Source: Chelydra serpentina (lineage: Eukaryota > Chordata > Testudines > Chelydridae). From it: a stretch of 64,000 nt of DNA. The position numbers were made by a program, and so were the translations under genes. The notes beneath the pieces were generated by a model that saw nothing but the letters and a program-made list of their open reading frames with translations, made no database searches and was not told where the DNA came from. Location of the stretch: the NCBI GenBank assembly GCA_037349315.1, contig JBAIAC010000019.1:21930001-21994000 (forward strand). The letters are read 5' to 3'. Of the stretch, positions 39,468 through 51,329 are shown in pieces (positions within the stretch are counted from its first letter, which is position 1; every line of letters begins with the position of its first letter).

Positions 39468-40102
39468 TCGGGGCAACAGAACGGGGGAGGGAGGGCCAAG
39501 GGAGCGCGGACCTGCCACTTTTTGAAAGTGGATGGGCATGGCCTGTCCACTTTTTGTCAAGGCCTGGCCCCTTGCCTCTTCTCTTCCCTCGGAGGCCTTG
39601 CCCCCCAGCTAAGCCAGAAGCTGGAGCCCGGCTCGGGTAAGAGTGGCTTGGGGAGCCTAAGCAACTGTGGGGAGCCATGGACCCACCATCTACCTGGGGT
39701 GGGGGAGCACCCCCAATAGCAGCCCCTGGTTGGTGTTCCTGCCTCCTGTGCCCCTCTCTTAGGGTAGGTGGAAGGTCCATGGCGCCCCACAGCTGCCCGG
39801 GTGGCTTTTGCCATGGCCCAGCTGCTGCTCTTCGGCCCCACCACCAGGCCAGACTGGAAGCTGGAGCTGGGTTGGGCTAAGAGCCGCACAGGCAGTTGTG
39901 AGGAGCCGTGGACCTTCCACCTGCCCTGGGCAGGAGGCCTGGGGACATGGGCCGGGGGCTGCTCTTGGGCACCTCCACTCAGGGCAGGTGGAGGGGCCCA
40001 GGCTCCAGCTTGGCTGAGGGCAGGCCTTGGGGGGAAGGGAAGAGAAGAGGGAGAGGCATGCTCCCCCCTAACACACACTTTTAAGCAGAATCCATGGCCT
40101 CA
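39468..40102. mobile_element. GC-rich 635-bp insertion with 8-bp target duplication
   Basis: The Penelope-like sequence is interrupted exactly here, and the same 8 bases, CTGTGGGA, occur on both sides (39460-39467 and 40103-40110). Eight bases is the hAT duplication length, but the ends (TCGGGGCAACAG and the complement TGAGGCCATGGA) are only weakly inverted, so the class is open. Inside, one unit recurs in alternating orientation: + at 39661-39695, - at 39761-39810, + at 39891-39932 and - near 39977-40000. Its core is GAGCC(A/G)TGGACC and CCACC-ACCT. The long open frames here come from the base composition and are not believed to be genes. Confidence 0.7.
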
Positions 40103-41044
40103 CTGTGGGAAGCTTGCTTCTGATGAGGAAGAGGTTGGAGGGTTGTTTGAAGGCCAAATGAGGGGTTTTAGGAAGAAGGGGCTAAAACCAGGTACTAAAG
40201 GATTTTTTAATGTAGCAGAGAAGAGCATAAGATCCAATGGCTGAAAGCTGAAGTCAGAGAAATTCAAATGAGAAGGCACTTTATCTAAAATATATCAAGG
40301 CAAGAAGTGGATTCTCTATCTCAGTGTCTTCAAATGAAGATTGAGTGTCTTTTTGGAAAATATGCTTTAAACAAAAATAATTGAACTCAATATGGGGTAA
40401 CTGGGTGAAATGTAATGGCCTATAATTTTCACATGGTCAGGCTAGACTATCTATTGGTTACATCTGGCCCTAACCTTTATTAATTTAATATCTGCTCTTC
40501 CTACAAAGTGCCATGGGTTCTTTAATGGCCAGAAACAGGACCTCGAAGTTTCTTCTGAAAGACAGCACAAACCACCACCCTGTGGTTCTAATGCTATTCT
40601 GTGGCATTCTGACTCAATACCTCACTGAAGTGCTATCCAGTCACCAGCACTATTTCCTTTCCCAGATTTGCTTTCCCATCCACGTGCTGCTCAGTACCTA
40701 AGTGACACATCTAACACAGCCCAAGGCAGTTTCATATCACAAATAGTGAAATACAGCTAGAGATATACATGTTAACAACCAGCTTATTAAACAAAGTCCA
40801 AGGTTTCATTCACAATACAAGCTATATTATATGTACAGTCTCTTCAGGACACCTGGCCAGTGTAAACGTCATTCCCTCTCAAGAGAACCTAAATCCAAGC
40901 ACAATCTGCTCGGCATTATTTCAGATGGCACATGATACATCATATCATCCTTTACTCAGATTAATAAATTACTTGAAAATGGGCTCAGCCACTGGTCTTC
41001 TGACCAATATTGTCTTAGAACAAAAGTACAAGGAAAAACACTAT

Positions 41045-41100
41045 TTGTACAATGCCTAGCACAATGGGGCTAGGACTACTAGGAGCTATGATAATACAAA
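41045..41100 (+). repeat. Short ancient amniote repeat
   Basis: Contains TGTACAATGCCTAGCACAAT followed by GGGGCTAGGACTACTAGGAG. This word set belongs to an old, widely dispersed amniote repeat whose family I cannot name. Confidence 0.5.
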
Positions 41101-41351
41101 GTTAAATTCTCACTATTTTTCTAAAAACTTGAGGTCATAACCTTGAAGCAAAAAGAGAAAACATATGCTATTTCACATTTTATTCCTTTCTTAAATAGTG
41201 AATACCAAAAATAAACCGAGGATGGTAAAGACAAAAACCATATACTTTAAACCACAGCAATTTAGAAAATTTATGAATTATTTTAACTTTTTCAAACATT
41301 TCAGTGAGACAAGTTAATTACTTCATTATTAATACCTTTGTTTCAAGTTAC

Positions 41352-41525
41352 CTGAACATTCTTATTCCATTTCTGTGTGAAAGGCTTGTATAGAAACTCT
41401 GCAGGTAGATATAACTGTTCTTTAAATATTCTAAGATATTGTTTAAAATCAAACGAATTCATCAAATATATCTGTCGGTGGGAGAACCTTGACTTCACTC
41501 TCTTTTCCAGGAGTTCCAGAATATC
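41352..41525 (-). CDS. ORC4: ORC4 exon, AAA+ sensor/arginine region
   Basis: Encodes 58 residues: [40 protein letters not shown], then PAEF and [19 protein letters not shown] holds the conserved Arg cluster that in AAA+ initiators lies at the subunit interface. The acceptor is AAAACAAG, with a T-run before it, and the donor is GTAACT. The second half ([12 protein letters not shown]) is less conserved. Confidence 0.95.
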
Positions 41526-44185
41526 CTTGTTTTAAAAAAAAGGAGCTATCAGTGAAACAGTCTTCTACAATGAAAGTATAAACATTATAAATAGAAAAAA
41601 CAGGATTATTAAAATTGTTTTAATAATCTAAAGCATGATTAGTAACAAACGTGCTAATTTATAATATAATTGACAACGTTCCTTTTAAATGCCCAACTAT
41701 TTACTTAAGTCACAGTAATTAGTTGCAGGGATACATGGTAATTTTTCCCTAGATTAAATATTTCAATTTCTTTGGGTTGTATTCAAGACACTTCAGCCAC
41801 TGTACAAGGGCTGTAAACATATGTACATTGGTGGCTGTCATTTCACACGTCTTTTGGAAGGTTGAACCTGAACTTGCCAGAAAAATTTCAAGAGCCAACA
41901 TTTCTCTTTTAGAAGAATAATTCTCTTGTACCACACAAATACTATTAGGCTGCTTTTGAGCAGGAAGAATAATCTGATTTTCTCTAGAGAGGTAACAAAG
42001 AGCTTGTCATCAGAAGGAAATAAGAGAAAATTAGCATTTGTCTATTAAAAGGAAAAGTAATTGCTTCCCTATTACAGTGACATTTGGGTAAGAGAAGGAT
42101 TACTTTGTTTCCAGTCTTTTTACTTGCCCTGAAATCAGGAAAGTTTAGGCTTTGTTAAAAATGCATGAAATCATCTCCAGAAAGAGAATGAACTCAAGAC
42201 CAATTAAAAGTAAGTACAGTAGTAATAGGACAAAAACACTGAATCTTGTGCACACAATTTGATGACCCCACTGTATGTGTACCTCCAATTCCCATGAAAT
42301 CTAATGAGACTCTAAAAGACATGAAAGATTTATGAAAAGACTGATTTTAAACAAAGATTTTGCTCCTGAATCCAATTAAGATAAGTCACTGATGTGTACT
42401 GTAGTGGACCCTGAAACAGGAACCTTTATAATTGAAGAGATTCTGTACATTAACTACTGTACATTCTGTACATCAATTGGTCCAATATTAACTTCAAGTA
42501 ACTTGCCCCATTAGACATTGCCCCAAACCAAAAATCAAAAGCACCCCTAAACTTCTGTTCTATTGGAGGCCTGCTGTTTTCTGAGACAGCCTCCTCTTTC
42601 TTTTCTTGTGACCTAGTCATCTTTTCAACTGTTGCTTTAAGAGCATAAAAAAAGTTAAAATCTTTAACACTTTTCTAGATTGTTAATGTTATGATCACAT
42701 GAGTGTTTGATTGAAGTAATGATGGTTGTTTAACCAGCTTTTTAAAAACACATAGTTTGTATTCCACAAAGACATACTGTGTTGTAGTAACATACAGATT
42801 TAGTGTTTAATGATAAAGCAAGACTGCCTTATATTTAACAAAAGTGAACATAAGAAAAGCCTGAAACATTTTACCCTCCCCACCCCACTTCCCAAAATTA
42901 GTCTAGATCAGAAGTCTTTTCTTTTGTAAGTATGGCAGTGTTATAGCAGCAATTATTGGTGAAAGGTTTGTTTTTAAAAAAGCATTTGTCATATTTTATA
43001 GTGTGGTAGGAAGACAGTGTAGTTTGATCCAAGTTTCTACTCTTGCTTGATAGTGAATGAGGAAAGGAAGAGATCAGCAGCCTCTAGAACAAAAGATAGG
43101 TAACTGAATGTTGATCCTGATATTATTTTAGAGGGAAAACTAATGAGAAATTGATTAACATGGCTCCTGCAAAGTAGTAAAAGAAGTCCAAGTTTTTGTG
43201 CTCTTCTCAGGAATGTAACCATTTTTAAGCAATAAAACTGAAGCTAACAGGGAACATAAAAAGCAGAGATTCGAAAACCTAATTACATAATGAGGCAAGC
43301 CTGAAGATTGACAGCTGACAATTACTACTGTTGAGTTTGTGGCTACATACTGAACGTAATCCCTGCAACATTTAGTTTGGTTAACTTTTTAGTAGGTCTT
43401 TATATTAATTATAGAACTATCAAAACAAAAATGTTACACTGGGTAATGCTTATTGTTGTCCTATGTTTCCCCAAGTCTTAAGAGTGTAGAAGTTTATATA
43501 TAGTTTTTCTTTTTAATTACCTAAAATGAGAGGGCATTCTTCTTTGATGGTGTCAGTGTGGTTTGAGGACACTCCTAGTGCTTATTCTAAATCTTTTTTG
43601 TGGGGGACACCAGTGATAAGTTTGTTACTATACCCTGAAGATGGATGACCCTGTCCTCAACTCCATCTTTAAGTCCAGACATAGGCGACGCACCCATTAA
43701 GTGGGTGACCACTGCTTTTTCTCCTGAAGTACAGTCTGGTTAAGATATAGGAGAAAGTGACATAGCACTGACATTAGCTTTAATAGCTTTACGTGCTGTC
43801 CTTTTCTTTTGGTACATGTTTTGGTGAGATGCTTAATCTTTAAGACAGATATTGGATCGTACCAAGATGCAGGAAAAATTTGCTTCCTATTAAATCTGAA
43901 AGAACCCCCTTCATTTTCTTAGTAAGAAAGGTTACTGGAGCATATTTCTGTTTTCCTACTTCTGTTCCCATTTGCTCTGAATATTTAGCATTTTGTGTCA
44001 CTTATTTTGTATCTGCACTGGAATCAATTTTTAAAGTAAGCCAATATAACAACACTAGATAAGGGGGAGAAGTTTCCTAAGTCAGCAGAATTGTCTCCTT
44101 AAGGCATGAGTCTTAAAAATAAATATATGAAAAGCATATGAAACATTACAGATGTCAGCAACATAAGCTCTATAAAACTTCTTAC
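41526..44185 (-). other. ORC4: ORC4 intron
   Basis: A 2.7-kb AT-rich intron. No exon and no repeat that I can name. Small open frames near 43.0 and 43.9 kb look like chance. Confidence 0.6.
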
Positions 44186-44337
44186 TTGTCTACATGTAAG
44201 TCCAATAACTGTTACCGGAGTCTGTGCTGACTGGGATATATCAAAAAGGTTATACAGTAATGTCTGGTTCTTGTGATGGACAAAGAGGTCAAATTCATCC
44301 AGTATAAATAGCACTGGACAACTGCTATCTCGGTCAC
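44186..44337 (-). CDS. ORC4: ORC4 exon with Walker B
   Basis: Encodes, after a split Gly, [40 protein letters not shown] and [18 protein letters not shown] is the Walker B motif; by my count the acidic pair is residues 159 and 160. The Tyr of LLYNLF is residue 174; its change to Cys in human ORC4 is known in Meier-Gorlin syndrome. The exon ends CRQ where human has CRL. The acceptor is CTTAG and the donor GTAAGA. Confidence 0.97.
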
Positions 44338-46100
44338 CTAAGACAGGAATTAAAACAGTCAGTATATTACTGAACTGGTCAGTACACGACTATTAGACTT
44401 CTTACCTTTGCAGCACATTTGTTCTAATGTGCCCTCAAGTTTTAATCTGTTTATAGAATCTTTGCTAATTCAGAAGATCCCCATCTCACATGTATTTGCT
44501 ACACGCCATGGTTAATGATGATTATTTAGCTTAAAGTACTGCAGAGGTTAAACTAGCTTGTCAAGATATTTTTTGGTTGCAAATAAAAACCCAAGGTGAC
44601 AATGACAGACAGTTAAGACACCCATTTATCATTTTAATATTTTAAAAGGCTACATCAATTCTCATCATGGGCAACAGACTGATAACAGCATTACAAAAAT
44701 CTACATGCACATCCACCACTGCATTCTAGACCTGAATGCATAGCAAATATCTGCTTTTGGCAGGATGAACAATAAAACCTGCAAAATCTGACTGCATTTT
44801 GCAAGGGGAGTGGGGTGTGAAGGAGACCAAAAAAAAGGGGGGGGGGGGGAATTACACCACAGTAACTGTTAAAAAGCAACAGAAAAAAGTTCAATACTAT
44901 TTCCAGATTAAAAACAAAAATAAAACAAAAAAACCCCTGCCATTATTAGCCATTCAATAAATAGGAAGAAGTCTTTAGCGCTGCTCCTGTAAATTAAGCG
45001 TAAGCATTTGATTCAAACATCACAATGCTGGATATGACCACAGTACTGTTCGCTCTATTGATTTTGCTACGTAGCTTCGTTCTCATGCAGAAGTGCCTTG
45101 TACTATGGTCTAGAGCAGTGGTCACCAACTGGTTAATCCTAGAGGATCTCCCAGTTGATCGCAATCTCCAGTGGTACAGTATGGCTGCTGCTAAGGCAGA
45201 CTCCCTGCCTACCCTGGCCCCAGAAGCAGCCAGCGCTGTCCCCAAGCCGGGGAGTGGGGGTGGGACACGGGTCTCCCTCCACGCGCTGCTCATGCCTGCA
45301 AGCACCATCCCCGCAGCTCCCATTGGCTGAGAGAGCTGCAGGGGCAGTGCTTGAAGAGAGGTGTAGCGCATGGAGCATGTTGGGCCCTTCCAGGAGTGGT
45401 GTGGGGCTGGGAAGATAGGGAGCCTGCCTCGCTGCGCCTGCGGCCGACCAGGAGCCGCCGGAGATAAGTGTTGCCTGGTGGGAGGCTGCACCCCAACCCC
45501 CAGACCCCTCCTGTAGCCAGCACCCTATACCCCCTCCTGCACCCCAACCCCCTGCCCAAGCCCTGACCCCCTCCCAGAGCCAGCACCCTGTACTCCCTGC
45601 TGCACCCCAACCTGCTGCCCCAGCCTACACCCAAACTCCTGCCCAGAGCCCACACCCTGCACACCCTCCTGCACCCCAACACACTGTCCCAGCCCAGAGC
45701 CCCCTCCTGAACCCCAATCTCCTGCCCCAGGTTCAGCTCAGACCCCCCTCCCACACTGCAAACTCCTTGGCCCCAGCCCAGAGCCCGCACCCCCTCCCGA
45801 ACCCCAACCACCTACCCCAGCCGGTGAAAGTGAGTGAGGGTGGGGGAGAGTGAGCGACGGAGGAAGGGGGGGGAGAGGGGGCGTGGCAATGGAGTGAGTG
45901 GGGCAGGGTTTTGGGGAAGGGGCCAAAGCCCTTGGATTCAAAAATCTAAGGGAAATTTAGATGCCCTTGGGCATCTCGGGCGTAAAAAGATTGGAGACTA
46001 CTGGTCTAGAGTGTGAGGTAATCTTTGATTTCTTTACAGCATTTGAGTGAAAGTCTGTTGAAACACACCTGAGGTTTAAAGTCATATACAAAATATTTAC
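44338..46100 (-). other. ORC4: ORC4 intron with hAT element
   Basis: A 1.8-kb intron, half of which is the hAT element at 45116-46003. An A7-G14 homopolymer junction lies at about 44830-44850. The rest is unremarkable. Confidence 0.7.
45116..46003. mobile_element. Non-autonomous hAT transposon with internal minisatellite (888 bp)
   Basis: The left end is CAGTGGTCACCAACTGGTTA; the complement of the right end is CAGTAGTCTCCAATCTTTTT. The target duplication GTCTAGAG is perfect on both sides (45108-45115 and 46004-46011). From about 45480 to 45820 there is a tandem, diverged C-rich repeat with units like CCTGCACCCCAACCCCCTGC, plus AGCCCAGAGCC. Long open frames (up to 173 codons) on both strands arise from this repeat. 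There is no transposase. Confidence 0.93.
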
Positions 46101-46149
46101 CTTTCTTTAAAGCTTCAAGAAGAAATGCAAGATTTTCAGCAAAACTACC
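46101..46149 (-). CDS. ORC4: ORC4 short exon
   Basis: Only 49 nt, encoding GSFAENLAFLLEALKK plus the first base of Gly. The acceptor is CTTTAG and the donor GTAAAT. It is the helix before the Walker B strand. It is too short to show as a long open frame, but both splice phases and its sequence fit exactly. Confidence 0.95.
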
Positions 46150-46189
46150 CTAAAGGAAAAAGTCATAAAATATATTATTGTAAGGTAGA

Positions 46190-46975
46190 GGAAAGACCTC
46201 AAAGGTAATTTAGTCCATTCCCCTGTGCTGAGGCAGAATCTAGTATAACTAGACCATCCCTAACAGGTGTTTGTCTAATCTGTTCTTAAAAATCTCCAAT
46301 GAGGGGGGATTCCACAACATCCCTTGGTAATCTATTCCAGAATATAACTGTCCTTATAGTTAGAAAGCACTTTCTAATATTCAGGCTAAATCTCCCTTGC
46401 TGCAGATTAAGCCCATTATGTCTTGGCTTACCTTCAGTGGACATGGGAAACAAATCGATCACAATCATCTTTCTAACATTTTACACAGTTGAAGGCTGTC
46501 ATCAAGGCCCCCCCCCCCAGCCCCTCTTTTTCCTCAAGACTAAACATGCAGAGTTTTGTTGTTTTTTAAACCTTTCCTCTTAAGTCATGTTTTCTAAACC
46601 TTTTGTCCTTTTTGTTACTCTCCAATATATCCACATCTTTAAGTGTGGTGCCCAAAACAATACTCCAGCTGAGGCCTCACCAGTGCTAAGTAGAGTAGAA
46701 CAACTGTGTCTTGCATCTTACATCTGACACTTTTGTTAATACACCCCAGAACATTAGCCTTTTTTACAACTATCACATTGACTCACGTTCAAATGTGTGA
46801 TCCACTATTCTTCCCCAGATCCTTTTTTTGCAATAGTACTGCCTAGCCCCATTTGACTTTTCCTTCCGAAGTGCAGTACTTTGCACTTGTCATTACTGAA
46901 TTTCATGTTTGATTTCATGCTTCTCTAATTTATCAAGTTCATTCTGAATTCTAATCCGGTCTTTCAAAGTACATG
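46190..46975 (-). mobile_element. CR1 fragment, old
   Basis: The complement carries an eroded CR1 ORF2 end and 3' region (plus-strand words ATTCCACAACATCCCTTGGT, CTCCAGCTGAGGCCTCACCA). Frames are broken. It contains a C9 run near 46510. Its divergence is greater than in the copies at 3403 or 38805. Confidence 0.8.
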
Positions 46976-47920
46976 ATTTCCAAGGTTACCCTTAAAAACA
47001 GAAAACCTGTAAATTCAGACTATAAGAAAGTTAATCTTTTAAAAACCTTTTTGAAATGAATTTACCTTTTGTTTTAAGTTCTATATGTTATAAAGAATAA
47101 CTGCTTACAACATTACATGTTGTATAGCCATTTTCTACTGAGTAGGAGACAAAGAAAACTACTAACTGTTGTTTCTTCATAAGGACTAGTTCCAGCCACC
47201 TTTTACTACATGAAAGCTGAAAAGATTTACCCCAACAGAAAGATGTAGGAATGAAGTGAAGAAGGATAAAGAAAATTACAATAAACCAACTTGCTGTAAA
47301 ACCTCACAGTTACAAACACCTCAGGAATGAAGGTCGTTTAACTCAAATGTTTGGAACACTGAACAAAAGGGTGTTTGTTCTTTCAAAAGTTTACAACTGA
47401 ACATTGACTTAATACAGCTTTGAAACTTTACTATGCAGAAGGAAAATGCTGCTTTCCCTTTTCAGTAGTTTAACACAGTACTGTACTACATTTGCTTCCC
47501 ACCCCACTCCATCCCTGCTGCTGCCTGATTGTGTACTTCCAGTTCCAAAAAGAGATGTGTGGTTGACTCGTCAGTTTGTAACTCTGAGGTTCTACTGTAC
47601 TAAGCAGTTTTCCTTTGTCTCTTCCTCCTCATACTACATGTATAAAAAAAATTAAAATGATAAGTTCCTTGACCCAAGTAGATTTTACTTAATTAGCAAC
47701 ACATGCATGTTTGGCATTCAGTTTTCAAATCAGTTGTACCACAGGGGCTGCAGGAACACAATACTTTTCAAAATAGTCAAAGAGATGAATTGCTGGAAAA
47801 AGTGCTTATTCCACTGCAACCCCACCCCTTCCCCTACTCCCCTTCTTTTTTCCAGGGCACAAAATTGTGAACTGGGTGGGAAATAGAGGTTATGGCAGCA
47901 GCATTCAGGTGGAATGTTCA

Positions 47921-48615
47921 ATTACTCCTGGGGGAATTAGCACCACTGTGCAATGCAGAATTTGCACAGAAATTAATGTTTTGTGTAGAATTTCTTTTTC
48001 CCCTCCCACAGAAGTGGGCTGCAGAACTGCTGGCCACCATTAGGGGGCTGCTGGACCTGGCAGAGCCCAGCTCACAAACGCAAGACACTGCTTGTGGAGA
48101 GAGGGAGGAGAGGGGCAGAGAGAGAGGAAGAGCTGGAGAGTTCCCAGCAGCTGCAGTTCCCAGAACACACTAAAGGAAGGAGATGGCATGAAGGAAACCA
48201 CACAAGCTTGGACCCAGCATCGGGCCATTTCTCCCTCTGGAGCTCTGGGAGGGTAGAAGGTGTGTCTGGGCTAGCAGGGCTCTCGGGGAGTAGGGATGCA
48301 GGTGTCTGGCTGGTGGGGGCTGCATCTGGGTTCTGGAAGGGATGGGGTATGGGCATCTGGGATGTGGGGGGCACCCCATGGCTGGGCTCTGGAAGAGAAG
48401 GGGGTAGAGAAACAGGAACTGTGTTGTCAGAGGGGTTTCTTTAACCCTTTACCCAGGGGGAATTTTTTTTGTCTGTATTGTTAGACATAGTTTATTTTAA
48501 AATACCTGTCAGCAACTACCAAAATAATTGAAACTGGCATGATTATAGAGTGTTATTTTGACAAATAAAATATGCAAAATTTTAAAATATTGTGCGCAGA
48601 ATTTACTGGAGTAAT
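47921..48615. repeat. TIR element with ATTACTCC ends (695 bp)
   Basis: The left end is ATTACTCCTGGGGGAATT; the complement of the right end is ATTACTCCAGTAAATTCTG. The interior is GC-rich (about 48000-48430), followed by an AT-rich right part. A partial copy in the other orientation lies at about 23135-23560, which supports a dispersed family. The termini suggest a DNA transposon, but no target duplication was clear. The open frames inside are not conserved between the copies. Confidence 0.65.
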
Positions 48616-49940
48616 CCAGTGAAAAGAATATGGGTGAGAACTGAAACTTACTTGGCACAAGGGCAAGACTAACAAGAAAAGGTCTCTTCCATTTAGTTAC
48701 AGGGTTAGGTTAATGCAAGTCAAGAGGAGTGTGTATAGAAGGAGGGTGGGAGCAATCCTGGAAGGGAGTAAATTACCATGTGTAGGGGGAGGGACCGGAT
48801 GGCTTCTTAGCTGGTGTATTAATGGTCTCTTCCATCCAGTATGGATGAAGAATAGGATTTTATTTGTCTCTTCTTCTCTTGTCCTGTCCTTTTACACTAA
48901 TTGTTTTACATATCTATCCAGGGAACAAAAAAGGAATAGAAGTACAACGGAGAGGGTAAAGATGTAGTGTCCCTGCTGAGGAGGCAAAGAAAAATGAGGA
49001 AGAAGGATTGAACAAGTCCTTATGCTGAGCTAATGACGGAGATCTTTTTGCCTCCTGCTTCCTGGTAGGTGGATTTGTAGAACTTGATATAATGGTGTTT
49101 TATTTCAAGTATGTGGAAAAGGAAAGATGTGCAACGTTACAATTGCTGCAAAAATAAATACTTTTGCTTTGAGCTCTTCCCACTATATATTATCCCAGTC
49201 AAGAAAACTGCCTCATGTATTTCTAGGGGAAAAATTCTTCTTTTTCTGAGCTTGATAAATCATTTAGGTTAAGATACTCACTCACTAGTAAGGATACCAA
49301 TATCAGAGCGAGAAACAAAAAGACAAATTAAGAAGGGTTTCCTAAAGGCAATATAGTGCAACAATCACTTCACACATTTGGAAAAAGTTCTCTAACAAAC
49401 TAACAAAAATCCCTAACTTGTTTACTTACTGCCTCCGCCCCCGGACCATCCCTAGTCACCTAAGAGGAGAAACTAATGGGAATGTTCTCCCCCTTAATCA
49501 GTTTTAAAGTCCAAGGCTGAAGCTCTTGATGGATTCCCAACCTCTTACCTTACTTCCCACCATATAAATCTGATTTCCATCCTTGGGAATTATAATAGTA
49601 CATGATTGTATGCAGCCTTGCCAATCTCAAGTGGCCCATCAGGAGGGACAGTGAGATGATCCTCTGACTGATCTTCTATTATGTCATTATATACTAGAAG
49701 CCAGACCTTGAAGCACACACACTGAACAATAGACAACCAGTGCAGCTCAGAAAGCAAGAGCATCACTGACTGAAGCAAGAACGAGATATACTCATACTCC
49801 ACGATCGCTGCAGTCTACAATTTGAGGCATTATTTCAATTGTTCCATTTACACTGCTCTGATATTCTAACGTCTTAGGGAAAATGGCTTTCCTGTGTAAG
49901 CAAAATGCATTCAGCTGAAGATCTACGCAAGATGAAAGCA

Positions 49941-50262
49941 CTTAGAGTATACGTCTACGCAGCAGTTGAGAGGATGCTTCCCAGTAGAGGTAGACAGACA
50001 CGTGCTAGCTCTGCTCAAGCTAGTGCACCAAAAATAGCAGTGTGGTTGTTACTGCACAGGTGGCAAGCTCAGGCTTGCCACCCAAGTAGAAGTCCACCCA
50101 ATCCCCTAGGTCTCCACATATGTGGATAGCCCAAGCCACCACCTGTGCCGCTATATCCATATTGCTGTTTTTAGCACGCTAGCTTGAGCGGAGCTAGTGT
50201 TTGTCTTTTTACCTATGCTGGAAGGCATACTTCCAACTGCAGTGTAAATATACCCTTAAGGG
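49941..50262. mobile_element. Non-autonomous foldback transposon
   Basis: About 110-bp inverted arms: the left arm holds GCAGCAGTTGAGAGGATGCT and CTCTGCTCAAGCTAGTGCA; the right arm, complemented, holds CTGCAGTTGGAAGTATGCC and CTCCGCTCAAGCTAGCGTGC. The outer ends have a TATAC or TATATT word with GTCTACGC and TTTACACTGC. A small palindrome (CAGGTGGCAAGCTCAGGCTT) lies in the centre. It is non-coding. Confidence 0.7.
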
Positions 50263-50657
50263 CCAATACTTCCAGAAGAACTCATCTAATAGAATCATTG
50301 TAGGCTGCGGGCAGAGAACAGGGGAACTTCTAAAAATGAAGAAAGAAACTGAAGTTATAGTAACTGGGCTTAAGCAATGTGTGACGTTGCAAAGCAAGTA
50401 TGCTAATGAACACTAGGGAAACCAACCTGTAAGAATGATTGCAACTAGCAAAGGACAAAGATTTGTTGGAACTCTGTCACTTGTCCTTCCTGGGACACAG
50501 TGATGTGGACTCATGGGCAGAGAAGCTGAAACTGCAGGAAGGGACTGAGATTGTATTGATCAAACGACTGGACATTTTGAAGTGCCCACCTAGCTAAATT
50601 TTAACCGTATTGAGACCCCACAAATACTAGGTCAAAAGCCAGGAATCTACCACTTAT

Positions 50658-50840
50658 TCATAGAATCATAGAATATCAGGGTTGGAAGGGACCTTAGTAG
50701 GTCATCTAGTCCAACCCCCTGCTCAAAGCAGGACCAATCCCCAATTTTTGCCCCAGATCCCCAAATGGCCCCCTCAAGGATTGAACTCACAACCCTGGGT
50801 TTAGCAGGCCAATGCTCAAACCACTGAGCTATCCCTCCCC
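50658..50840 (-). mobile_element. tRNA-derived SINE with CR1-like tail
   Basis: On the minus strand it begins GGAGGGATAGCTCAGTGGTT, with an A box (TAGCTCAGTGG, plus strand 50821-50831) and a B box (GAGTTCAATCC, 50778-50788) at tRNA spacing. It then passes into a CR1-type tail, GGACTAGATGACCTACTAAG, and ends ATTCTATGATTCTATGA. This head and tail combination is the published design of tRNA-Lys-type turtle SINEs that borrow the CR1 3' end for mobilisation. The A and B boxes look intact. Confidence 0.9.
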
Positions 50841-51329
50841 CCGAAGATCTTGTCTCCCTTAAGGTCAGAACATAAGGGGCTTTTTTCTCCTCTGTAAGGC
50901 ACCTGGCAGACCTCATACCCACTGTCGTCATCATCCAATTCAGATTTTAAAGCCAAGCTTATTAGAAAGTAGTGATAAACTACAGTTTAACATGCTTCAG
51001 ACTAATACTGCTAAAAATATTGCTGGTTGATCAACACAATTAAAATACTTAGTAAGTTACTGATCAATCACACACACATACACACATTGTAGCTGATGTT
51101 ATCCAGATGCTCCAGTCTGTTAGTAGCAATACATTTGGAACTATCATTCTGGAACTCCACTAGAACTCTTTGCCTCATCTATATAGTTAGATGTTTCAAG
51201 CAAGTTTTAAGAGGGTCTTTTCACTATTTTGCGATGGAAATACTTAAAATTTCTGATTAAAAAAGTTTTCAGAAAATCAAGTTAACTCCATAAAAGTTAC
51301 TATATATTTATATGCAATATTGAGTGTAA

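Larger units (their letters stand above)
38598..40210 (-). mobile_element. Penelope-like element remnant with GIY-YIG endonuclease end
   Basis: The minus strand at 39241-39450 encodes a GIY-YIG endonuclease start: FKVHGSYKCLSYVVYFIQYA followed by KCSHNYVGETN, the Y...YVGET pair typical of Penelope-like elements. Non-coding terminal sequence lies at 38598-38780 (GGATGAGGTAGTATTTTTTT; GGAACAGATTGTTTAGCATA). More coding sequence resumes at about 40107-40210 after an insertion. A CR1 tail (about 38805-39150) and a GC-rich element (39468-40102) interrupt it. The copy is clearly dead. Confidence 0.8.
37367..41351 (-). other. ORC4: ORC4 intron with nested transposons
   Basis: A 4.0-kb intron. It contains a MITE (38028-38383), a Penelope-like remnant (38598-40210) with CR1 and a GC-rich block inserted in it, and a short ancient repeat at 41045-41100. 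No exon is seen in between. Confidence 0.75.

Noticed and set aside
39557..40078. 173-codon open frame on the minus strand and overlapping plus frames
   Set aside because: They come from GC-rich inverted units inside a transposon insertion; both strands are open and the protein is low-complexity.
45290..45811. 173-codon minus-strand frame
   Set aside because: It is a translation of the C-rich tandem array in a hAT element.
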